Source of the DNA: Streblospio benedicti
Lineage: Eukaryota > Annelida > Polychaeta > Spionida > Spionidae
Direction of reading: 5' to 3'
Assembly: GCA_019095985.1 (NCBI GenBank)
Contig: CM032666.1
Span: 4,851,216 to 4,915,215 of the forward strand
Length of the DNA stretch: 64,000 nt
In this document: positions 39,901 through 51,900 of the stretch, piece after piece
Layout: every line of letters begins with the position of its first letter
How positions within the stretch are numbered: position 1 is the stretch's first letter
Made by a program: the position numbers and the translations under genes
The notes under the pieces: generated by a model
Told to the model about the DNA's origin: nothing
What the model saw: only the letters and a program-made list of their open reading frames with translations
The model's database searches: none

Positions 39901-42900
39901 ACTTAGTTCATTAGTGGCACAGTATCTGCCATGTCTCAGCAGTTGTTCCTCCTTACCCGAGTGCTTTGAGTTTGGGAGCATGTTGAAGCGATCGCAGTTT
40001 GGTGCCTTCTTTCTGCAATTGGCGGGTGACGGACTCAAACTGGGGATGTTGCTGTGTGAGCACCAGTGCCGGGTGGTTACACACCTTACGCAGGTACTGC
40101 AGCGCCTACAAAATACACAAATCACGAAACAAATAATAGTCCATTTCATTACAAGATGTTTTTATACACTCTGTTCTTACATCATAGTCATGGTTCTATC
40201 TGCCCACTCAACCCTGTAATACCTCTAGGCCATCGCACCATCCAAAGCGGAACCTTTCCCATTGGTGGACTCTATCACGTACTAGTCTGGTAAGGTAGCA
40301 GCATGTGATTGGTTTTTATGTGTTTGTTCCATTCACAACAAATAATCATTCGTGATCCTGACTCCACATACTGCCGAAATAATTATCAATCAAATCCAAA
40401 ACTCTTTGGATAGGTCTAAAATCCTCCTCAAGTTGTGTGTGTGGCCTGCTTACTTAATCAATATAATAATGTTTTGGTATTAGCATTAAAATTTCCTAAT
40501 AGCACCATCTTCAATGATTAATTACAATGTACTATTCCTTGGCCTATAGGCGATCATCAATAACACTATTCCTATCACATATGGCTACAGAACTTTTAGG
40601 TAGTCACAAAAGTTTGCATTCACTAACTATGTACCTGGAATATGTGACTGGTGGCCTTGGGCACCGTGGAAGTGGCCTCCTCCTCTTCTCCAAAAGATGA
40701 GTCCACCGTCTGCTTGGCTCTTGACTTGGCAAAGTCCTCGTAAAGCTGAACCTACAAACATCATCAACACTGGGCGTTAATGAACGACAGTTTAAAAACC
40801 ATGCAGCTCTGCACCTGAACGCTGGTAAAGGTTTATCTTTGTTTTGGCTATTGGTTTGTATGATGAAAGGACTTCTTTTTATTCTATCTTATACATGACA
40901 AGAGTTGAAGTTGCACTTGTATTGAGACCAGTTGTGTGTTTAAATAAGTTAGACGGCAAGAGGTCCAGTATCTGCATGTACATGTACATGTAGAATATAC
41001 CTGTAAAGGACTGGGGTCACAGTAATAGTCCTGGATAATCTTAGCCGGCAGATCTTTGAGCACATCCTCTTTCATCCTGCGCAGCAAGAACGGCAGCACC
41101 TGTCTGTGCAGTGATTCCATCGCCAGTGCACCTGCAATATGCACTTGTCATGTAGACACACATGATAAAAAAAAATCCACAATGACTACTTTACCAGCAG
41201 GCAACAATCATTGCCAAATACAGATTGTTGGTTAGTTCTTAATGAACTGGTGTGCGTACCTTTGACACTTACGTAATTCAATCTAAGATGATCAAGATTC
41301 ATTTGTCTTCTAAGCTTGACCTGTTAAATAAATATGGAACATGCCTACTTTTACAATATAAATTATCATGACACTGACTAAAACATTACAACTGGGGCTG
41401 ACCTGCCTACTGATTCATGTTGATCAAGCACTAACCAACCCACCACCAGTGGGCAGAGATCATCGTCGAAGTACGCACCTGCCTCCTGGTCCCTAGTGGA
41501 GCACTTGGGGTCACGTGACATTAGTATTGGGCGGCCGTAGCGGGCGTGGAACTGCTTCTCGGTGCCCAGGAAGCCGGGCATGAGGAAGTCAAAGAGAGAC
41601 CACAGCTCGAGCACGTTGTTCTGCACAGGTGTACCCGAGAGGATCACACGGTGGTTACATGTCAGCTGTTTCACCGCACGCGCCAGCTAGAAGATACAGA
41701 GGACGCTCAAATGAGGTTTGCATTTTTTCTCTCATTTGAAAAATGAACTTAGTTTTTTTTTTCAGAATCTCATGGTGGTAGCAGCTTGAACTAGCTTCAT
41801 GATCTCGCTGCTTTGGTTATTTCCAAAAGATAAACATGACATGGGTTTTGCAGCAATGTGTTTGATAGACTGAATTATCTCTCATGATTGACACAAAATT
41901 GAGTTGTTTTGTCTAGTAGCATTTCATAATTATGATAAGTGTAGTATTTACCTTCGTTTTATGATTTTTGATGATGTGACCTTCATCTAAGATGCAGTAA
42001 TTCCATGTTATTTTGCTAAAAATCATATGTATAACGAAATCAAACATCATTCAACAAACAAACAAAAAATACGACAAACAGGTTGATCTTTTAAATTTAT
42101 GCCACAACATTCACAGAAACTTGGTCATGTATTTTTAATGAATATCAGTCACAAAAACCCTATAATATAATGACTGTATAATTTTGGATATTTCCATAGA
42201 AATATTAACAGTGAACAGCTGCTCAAATTTCCATCTTAAAATATATTTCAAAAACAAAAAACAAAAACAAAACAAAAACAGCTAACTTCTTCCTCACCTG
42301 AAGAAAGCAATGTCATTTCTTACAACATCGTAAGATGCAACAACAAGGTTGTGGTTCTTTACTTTACGCTGTAATCTGAAAACAATACATTCAAACTTGC
42401 TGAAGCAATCCAAGTTAAAATTTATGTGATTTACACTAATTTCTCAAGTTATTGTTGGTGCATTTATGTCATTCCAAGCTAATATCTCAATACAAAAAAT
42501 AATAATAACATATCATCTGCAAGTATTAGCATCAATGTGAACTGCCTTTGTGTCTAATTAAGACATACTGGTGTAACTTACGAAATTCCCAATTTCAGTG
42601 ATTTTTTTACTAAGCATTGATCCACGTAAGTAGACCACGCATGTAGATCAAATGAAAATGACGAACACTGTTTCTGGCTGACCAGTGCATTAGTGTGCCC
42701 CATATTGAGTTCATGGACAGTGTTCTTCATCATACTTTCTCCTCTGCTTTTGCGTCACCTCCATATGCCAATGTGACCAACCCCAGTGATGACTTACTTT
42801 GTTCTCTCCGTGGGCGGCCCCGTGTAATGTAGCGGGTTGAGGTAGTCAGCCGACACGAACTTGCCCACCTCGTACACCCAGTGGCCAGTCAGCGTGGGGG

Positions 42901-45900
42901 GACACACCACGATGGACGGCAGCGGCCGGCTGTCTGCAGAGCCGCTTGCCTGTGACAAGGAGGAGGACGAATGTCAGTCTATACATGTAGGTTGATTGTC
43001 AGTGGCACCGGTTTAAAGGTTATGCTCAGTGGGGTATCAAGTATGCGTGTATAGAAGCAATGTTATGTTTTGTGCATTCGGAAAGTGACATTCATTTAAA
43101 CTGTCTATTAAAACAACTAGAGAAATTTAAATGCCACTCAATAACAGGCCAGCTATAAACCCACCAAAACATGTGAATGCAGAAATGTCAACCGAATGAT
43201 TTTCGTCAGACGTAACTTGCACGGTGCACATAAGAAGTTGCCTATCTCTCCCATATTAAATGTGACGTCTGCCATTTGAAACCCGTGGTATGTCTGGCAA
43301 AAATCATTCGATTATGCAGTATCACGTGAACCGGCTGATTAACAAGACAGCATGGTATATTTAAAGATGTAATAAATATCAAATCAGGGTCAGGATTAGC
43401 CACTCGTCCGCTCGTATTGACTAGTAAAAACTTGTGGAGGACGAGTAAAATGTTTTAGCAAATCGTCCTTTTGACGAGTAGCAATTCTGGTCAATTTGCC
43501 ATACAAATATAGAGCTTTGTGCAAGGTAGACAAGTACATATTTTGCAGGACAAGTAGATATTTGAGTGTTACTCGTCCTGCTGACGAGTAGCACTTATCC
43601 ACCTAATCCTGACCCTGCAAATGCATTGAATATCATTATTATTTTCCTTACACTTGCAATGGAGAAAGCATTATTCATTGATACTGGACTTACCAGAACA
43701 ACAATTATTTTAGCTGAGCATTATCTTTAAGTGGCATGAGTGTATGGTATGTAGAATAGAATAGAATAGAATAGAATCATTTATTTCGGATTGAATTCCA
43801 TAGAAAAGACATAAAATATACATATATACATGAATAAATAGTAAATGAATGAAACTATGCATAAATTCACAAACATATCACAGAATGTATAGTTGTTTTT
43901 TCCATTCTAGGTATAATATTGATTTTGGTTACTGCCAGCAGTCAAGTAGAGTTTGGATTGAAACATTATCAAACTTTTCAATTCTATCAATTCTATTTTT
44001 AAAATTCTTTTTTGTGCGTGTACCTCGTGCTGTAGTTTGCGCGCGTGCGTGTCTCCGGCGAGGATGACGATGGACTGCAGCGTCTTGCCGAGCCCCATGT
44101 CGTCACACAGCACCCCGTGCAGCTTGTACTTGTTGAGGAACGCCAGCCAGTTGATGCCCTCCTGCACAACACCACAAGCTCCCACATGTCATCAAATGTA
44201 ACTTTATGACAGCTTATACATTCAGGTGAACTGATGTTTTTTCTACCTATGCTAAAACTAGTGTACTGTATCTTTTAGATATCCAGTAGACTAGATTTAG
44301 TATAGTCCATCTTTTGAGCGTAGTTATATTTTGATATTAGAGCTGAGGGTTCTAATACTTAGTAATTAAGATCACATGCTCACACTTTACATTGATCTCA
44401 AAGTCAAAGGCCTCACAAGCGCCAGTCAATACATCAACTATTATAGTAAAGCAATTATTCTGTGGATAAAGCCAGCAGAATAGTAAAGGCATGTGTAGAT
44501 CCCACCTGCTGGTATGTGCGGAGGTCAGCCTTGATTGGCACTGGTGTGGTGTAGGGTGCGATCTTGGAGCCGTCAAGAAGTTGCTCCAAGAAGCGGCGCT
44601 GCTCATCCTTCTGGGCGGCGAGGGACGGTGGCATGGACGGGGGATCCGGCAGCCCCGCCTGCAGGAAGGACATGGTCAACACTAGCCAATCCAGGTTTTA
44701 GGAAATGAGGAAATGAGAGGGGGGGACTTAATTGATCTCAGAGGTTTTGCAGGCATGAATCATACCGGATGTGCCAAAACCCCCATGCAAATGAAATATT
44801 TTCGTGTAAAAGGTGTAGTGTGTGCGGGGGGAGGGTTCAGAGACTTGGGGGAGTGGGGCACCCCTGTACATGTATCTGCCTATGGATAACATAGGGGAAC
44901 GTCTGAGTGCAGTTGAGAATGGAAAGAAAAAAATGCATAACTCGGTGCAGCATTATCTACAGTAGAGATAGTTATGAATATCTATGAATAAATCGGAACC
45001 CCCATGGACGGAAAAAAGACCAACAGAATGTGACACCCACCTCTAGCGGCATGTAGCGTATGAGTGTGCCGAAGCAGTGGGTGGCCATGAGGCGGGTGGG
45101 CTGGTCCTGGTCACTCATGCGGCCCAGGATGGGCACCACCAGCAGCACGAGGTAGGGCACAACGTCCAGGCCCAGTGCCTCAATCACAGCTGGCAGGGTG
45201 GTTAAGGAACAGCGCTTTGGAGTTGTTGTTTTAAATATTGTGCAACTGATGAAACATTCAAAACTTTTGCTTGAAGCACAATGTTTTTTTTCTTCCTATT
45301 AAACTATATTGAACACGCAATGACACTCAAATTTTTTGTTTGAAATACGATGGTTTTTTTTTACATTGTACAACCAACGGAACGCTCAAATCTTTTGGTG
45401 AAACAAAATTGGCTGACATTGTTATCTTTCTTTAACAGTATTTCATTGATATTTAAGTGGTGCTGGCCCCTCCACCCTGAAACAGGTAACTAAGTGCATC
45501 ATCACAATAACACACAAGAGAGAATGAAGGAAATCAATGCCCCACCACGCCATCTGCGACAAACTAGTACATGTACAGTACTGATTGGGAATGATTAAAG
45601 ACAGCGAATTTAGCCAAATATATCGAATTTTAAGCGAATGAGCGAAGCGAAGAGAAGAAATAAATAAAAGGCGAATGGTAATTTATCATTTTACTCACTT
45701 TACTAGACATTGATGATAATACCTGTAATTCACGCATCACGCGAAGGAAACCAATTCTGAACATCTGAAAATTCGCATAATTCGTGAACTTTGCGTATAT
45801 TGTGTTCATAATTTGAATCATCATGTTGTCATGACCTTATATTACACAAATTCTGAGAAAAAGAAAGGATTATGCGAATTTTGAGAATGACGTTCATAGT

Positions 45901-48900
45901 CAATTCTGTAAATGCGCGAATTTTTTTGTGTTCTTCACTAAATTCCTTTTAGGCCTAAAGCTGGCATCACACATCTGTTTTGCGCGATTTTTTTGTTATA
46001 TGTCATCTAAAATTACTGTTTCAAATTTATATCCAGCACTATTATTGATATAGGATTTTGCAACATGAAGCAGGTAACAAACTGCCCCTTTTATACTGCC
46101 ACGGGGTGTTTTAAAAATAAAACCGAAATAAAACCAATTTGTGTCACGTTCGATTTCGAATTTTGCAAATTATTGGAATCAAAATATCAATATTTATTTG
46201 GAAATTCATTGAAACGAATGATACTACAAGAATTTTGAGAAGTGGAACCTAAAAGGCGAATTTCATAAGTAGACTACCAATTTTATCCGAATATGTCACT
46301 GTATCCATGGTGTGCTTGAAGAATTTACCGTTTTTGGGGGCGCGAAGAAAAAGTTAACCGACCCCCCATCAACATTTTAAAAAGTTGAGTGACCCACCCG
46401 ACTTCTGCTAAAGAAAAAGTCCTCTATATAGTCATTGCATTGCTAAAAGAAAATATTTGAAAAAAACATACCGTAGCGTGATAAAAAAGTTCACCGACCC
46501 CCCCAAAGGGAATCAGAAAAGTTGGACGCCCGGCTCCCCCCCACCTTTTAGACGACCCCCCTGGTATCATTACTCATGATGGCTCCCTAATGAATATCGA
46601 AATAAAATTTATAGGAATGAAATACTATTTTTGTATGCAACATCTACATTGCAATTTTTATTATTCTGATTGGTTTACATAATAGTAAATATTTACATAA
46701 AAATACAATTTTTTCACTCTGTGAGAGACAGTCTGTCATTTTAAACATGCCTAAATTGTGGTTTATGTCCTGTGATTAGAACAGCAGTATTTTAATTTTC
46801 TCACTTGAGACAATGTCATTCTCTCAGTTGACTTCTGCAACCTTTTAGCTTGGATAAGTCACAGTTGATTTCTCATGAAAGAAATTCGATTATTAAAATA
46901 AATTTCGTTTGTTCAACGCGCCCTAGTTTGTGCCTTATCACTTTTAGATTTTTACAACCCAGTCATAAAATCCAATTTATGGCATTGTTTCTATAGGTAA
47001 TTCATGTATTTCTACAGATTTTTGTCAGAATAGATCATACAGCAACAAAAGTTTCATAAATAGTTTTCAAACTGGTGATCAAATCTGAAAGTCAGAGAAC
47101 TAACATTTCTTACCAAATGTTTTACATTTCCAATCCCACTTGGCAAAGATGAATGACTGGTCGCAGACATGCAGTATCGTGATAGTTCAGGGAGTTAATG
47201 CAACAAAATGTTGTGAGTAAATGTGCGTTATTATAAGAATACGATGCTTTATGCTGGGTATAGTTTATAGCCTAAATGTTGCTACGATTAGTATAAGTTG
47301 TGATACTACGTAGTTTAAAATCTAATGCCGAACTGATGATGACCTTGCCCTTCTTTTGACTCCAATTTGATTGAGACCACGATTGTTGGTTTGAAGTAGA
47401 ACTACTGAATACCATCATACTTGTACCTGCCGTACTTTACCAGATGAACCCTTACATACTTATTCGTAGGTTCAAAAGAGCAAAAAGAAGTTCAACAATA
47501 TTTTGTGAAATATCTTTGAAATTTCTACATTACAGTATATTTAGAACATTTGTAATATTACACATTTACACATCAAATACTCTTGAAATAGGCTCATACA
47601 AACTTTTTATTGCTAGTATATTCCGTATAGGTTGATGTTTATTAATCTCTGACATTTGTCAACACTTAAATTATAACATTGCCAAACCATTGCCACTTTT
47701 TAAAAAAAAAACTGTGAACAAAGTTCTAACTGAGGCAATGATAATGAAAGAAACTTTTTGGTGAAGTTGCCTATTATTGTGCATAAAACCCAGGGGCAAG
47801 TCAAACACACACATGCTCCTGATATCTATCTGTTTGCATCGTGTTACAAATTTATTTGAAGCAAAATCAATGATATTGGCTCACAGTACCATGATTTTTA
47901 TGATTGTAAGTAACTAATAAAGACAAGATACAAAATTTTTTTTGTAAAATTGTTAACTACTTATGATAAGTACATGAAGACTTATAAAGCTTTAGGAAAT
48001 GATCAGATTTTAGCACATTAATTTCACCCCTATATATACAGTCTATCTTCCTGTTCTATGTGGAGGGCTGACTACATCATGGCAAGAACAATAAGGGCAA
48101 TAGCCCAGCAAACTGGAGACACCTATGGAATCTGATACACCTGATGTTGCACTTGCCTTCCTTTTGTTTTTTTTAAATGTTAATACATATAGTAGTTGTT
48201 GGTTTGAAGTAGAACTTCTGAATCAGATCATACTTGTACCTGCCGTACTTTTGCAGATGAACCCTTACATACTTATTTGTAGGTTTGAAAGAGCAAAAAG
48301 AAGTTCAACATTTTTTTTTGAAATATCTTTGAAATTTCTCCATTACAGTATATTGAGAATATTTGTAATCTTACATATTTACATATTACAAACTTCTTAT
48401 TGCTAGTATATTCCGTATAGGTTGATGTTTATTAATCTCTAACATTTCTCAACACTTGAATTATAAAATACAGTCCAAATCATTGCCACTTTTTCATAAT
48501 AATAAACTGTGAATAAAGTTCTAACTGAAGCAATGATTATGAAAGGAACTTTTTGGTGAGGTTACTTGTTATTGTGCATAAAACCCAGGGGCAAGCCCTT
48601 AGTAGGATTGCAGCAGTATTCTAGTCACCAACACATGATTATATTGAAAGTAGTCAATCACACAAGACACCTTGGCCTACTTGTAATGAATATCGAAATG
48701 AAAATTATAGGAATGAAATACTATTTTTGTATGCCACATCTACATTGCAATTTTTATTATTCTGATTGGTTTACATAATAGTAAATACTTACATGAAAAT
48801 ACAATTTTTTCACTCTGTGAGAGACAGTCTGTCATTTTAAACATGCCTAAATTGGGGATTATGTCCTGTGATTAGAACAGCAGTATTTTAATTTTCTCAC

Positions 48901-51900
48901 TTGAGACAATGTCATTCTCTCAGCAGGGTATGTGACTCGCCTAGATTAGAACTCGCTAAGTGTGGCGAGTGACTTTCAATTTACACTCGCCATACTGAAT
49001 TCACACTCGCCAAAAATGTCAAATTTAATGACTCTTTTATCATAATTGATGGTATATATATGAATAAACACTTGTGGGCACGGTAATTACACCAAACGTA
49101 ACTTTCCTGGGCGTATATATCATTACATATGGTTTATTATGAAAGAAAGTTCAATCTCGTGTATACTAGATCTGCATCATCGCTAAGTCGTGCACATGTT
49201 GCCATGATTCTGGGTGTCAAATCAATTGAACATCGCATTTGTTGATAGTCATTCTCAAATATCGTGATGCATGATCTATTAGTAACGTTATTCAATCAAT
49301 CTATTACAAATGCTTGCCAGAAAATAGAAATAACTTACTTATTTTGCAATGTGAAAAATATACACACACGTTTCCGGGCGTCAGTGCGCATGCTCACTAG
49401 TTCAAAATGTCGAGCCCGCGCAACGAGAAAACGAAAGTGGAAAAGATGGTAGTTTGACACAACGCCGGATGGCGGCGCTTTGTACCAAAGTACATTTAAA
49501 AATGGCCGCGCCCATGTACAAACAATAACACGACCTCAATCAATCAATATCGAGTAATTTTGTGTGATAAAACTCATAAAAAGATTTAAAAAAATACACT
49601 CGCTAGTCCTGGCGAGTAGCTTTGAAGTCATACTCGCTAGTGGGAATTTACACTGGCCTGTGGCGAGTAGCGAGTGTCTAAACTACACACTGTCTCAGTT
49701 GACTTCTGCAACCTTTTTGCTTGGATAAGTCACAGTTGATTTCTCTTATAAGTAATACAATTATTAAAATAAATTTTGTTTGTTCAACTCGCCCTAGTTT
49801 GTGCCTTATCACTTAATTCATGTATTTCTACAGATTTTTGTATGAATATATAATACGGCAACATAAGTTTCGTAAATAGTTTGCAAACTGCTGATCAAAT
49901 CTGGAAGTAGAAGAACTAATATTTATTACGAAACGTTTTACATTTTCAATCGCACTTGGCAAAGATGAATGACTGGTCGCAGACATGCAGTATCGTGAAA
50001 ATGTAAGTGAATCATTGAAGTACAAAGGATACCAGCAAGAGCCTCTACCGCGCCCTGCCTGCTGGTGGGCATCACGCCGAGCGCCTCCAGTCTCGGCACC
50101 ACGGCGCCCAGCATGTGCAGCAGTGTGGGCGCCGGCGCCAGCTTGGCCAGCACCGCCACGACGCGTGCCGCCACGTGGCGCACTGCCGAGTACGGGTGCT
50201 CGAGCAGCGCGGTCACCCCCGGCAACAGCGACAACAACTGCAACAGAACGTTGGGGTTAAGTGTTGTAAAGTCAATCGATCCTATCGTATTAAAACAGAA
50301 CAAATTATGAAGTCCAACAGGTAGTAAATTTTATTGAAATCACGAATTTTCACATCTTCAATGCTTTATCAAATGATCACTTGATAAAGCATTGAAGATG
50401 CGAAAATTCGTGATTTCAATCAAATTTAGTACCTTTTGGACTTCATAATTTGTTCTGTTTTAACATAATATGATACGAGCAGCTCCAAAAACTTTTTATA
50501 CTAATCCTATTGTACATGTATTTATTTAACATGTGTTTCCCAGGTTGTTGGACGTGGCCTTGGTAGCATACCTGAGGCTGGAGGTCGGCATGAAGACTGG
50601 GAGCCACCACCTCGAGTGCAGTGAGCGTGTGTGTCAGCTCCCCGGCAGCCTCTTCCTGACCCTCCAAATCACCCCACACATGCGGGCGCGCCTCTACAAT
50701 CACAAAGCACAAAAACTTGTGATGCATTGTCATGTGCTCAAGTTTTAAACATGCATTCTTTTTTTCTTGCTATCTTGATAAAAGTAATACATGACAACTT
50801 GTTTCTGGCCTGCATTTTACACAGTTGTCTATTTGATTGAGTGAGGTGAGCTTATCATCAAAATGTTAAAGTCTAGTTTCACTTACCATTATTTTGAGCA
50901 AAAGGCACAAGCTGGGCTGTCATGGCCTCCCATAGGTAAGGCGTGTCCTGGATGAGACTAGCTCCCATGTCGCGGGCTACTTGTGTCAGTGCCAATGTGG
51001 CACCTCGTCTTTGGACTAGAATGTTCCTCTTTTCCTATTTTTACGATACATTCATTTAGATGCAAGTTCTAGTTTGAGGCAATAATAAAAATCAGTTATA
51101 ACCAATGTCAAACTTGAAAATATTATGTGGTAGCAACTTGCTTGGTATAGATAACAGAGAAATAGAGAGAAAAGAATTGAATTCAGATTAAACCTTGGGG
51201 GAAAAAACTCATGTAAATATCATCCTTCTGAAGTCCCATCACTTGTAAAACCATAATCACATCAAAAATTATATCACAATTCAGAACAAAACATTTTCTA
51301 CAATTTACTATATTACTAAGCCATCAATGCATATCAGATAGCTAACAATGCTAGGGTTCTCTCACCGGGTCCGGCTGGTCTAGGATTTCCTGCATTGAGA
51401 TGTCTGCTGTGATGCTGTGCTGCCTCTTCATGTTGGCTGGTCGCCGTCCCCGAGTCGGCTCCGGGGTCTGAGCGGGAGAAAACCCAACGCAATTGTACTT
51501 GTATGAGGCATACATTAATTCAATCACATTTGTCAAAGTTGTTCACGCCAACCTTGTAAGTTATTAGCACTCTTAACTGTTCACGACATGTAAGAACAAA
51601 ATTTCCACATACAAACCCCCAACAAGTTATGTATTAACTAAACGGGGAATAGCTGCTCTCTTCATTCAAAATGAGACAAATATTATTTTTTATGACGTCA
51701 TTACAAAATACCCACTTAAAAATTCAGCCTCAAGATCGTGTGTTGAAGCCACAAATCTGTACTTCATCTGCTTTAATAAATGATACTCTTGATCGCCTTG
51801 AGCCGAGATCAATGTTTGAAATAGTATGTCGAGTGATAGAGGTTAATTGCCACGTGGGGGCCATGTGTACTCAGTGTTGTGGTTTCTTTAACCAATGAGA

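Larger units (their letters stand above)
36954..44658 (-). other. BTAF1: BTAF1 SNF2/Swi2 ATPase domain exons
   Basis: This part of the gene codes for the two RecA-like lobes that drive TBP release. After the conserved linker LADLRTYQQ-type segment (exon 44658-44506) come motif I DDMGLGKT (exon 44161-44024), motif Ia PPTLTGHW (42949-42798), motif II DEGH (42015-41952), motif III LSGTP (41686-41479), motif IV region YLRLDGS (38628-38551), motif [14 protein letters not shown] (37459-37330) and motif [11 protein letters not shown] (37045-36954). All nucleotide-binding and arginine-finger residues expected for the family are present, so the gene looks functional. DEGH instead of DEAH is the normal state for BTAF1/Mot1. 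The order reads correctly only on the minus strand. Confidence 0.95.
46594..49990. repeat. Composite nested repeat block in a BTAF1 intron
   Basis: Contains two direct copies of one unit (46594-47200 and 48685-49990) and two of another (about 47383-47815 and 48196-48598), plus a segment (47816-48180) shared inverted with the left contig end. The second copy of the first unit is split by the element 48924-49692. The block stops about 40 bases from the donor of exon 50237-50033. Confidence 0.75.

Noticed and set aside
49985-50324. Plus-strand frames rich in Pro, Arg, Ala
   Set aside because: Antisense shadow of the BTAF1 exon 50237-50033.
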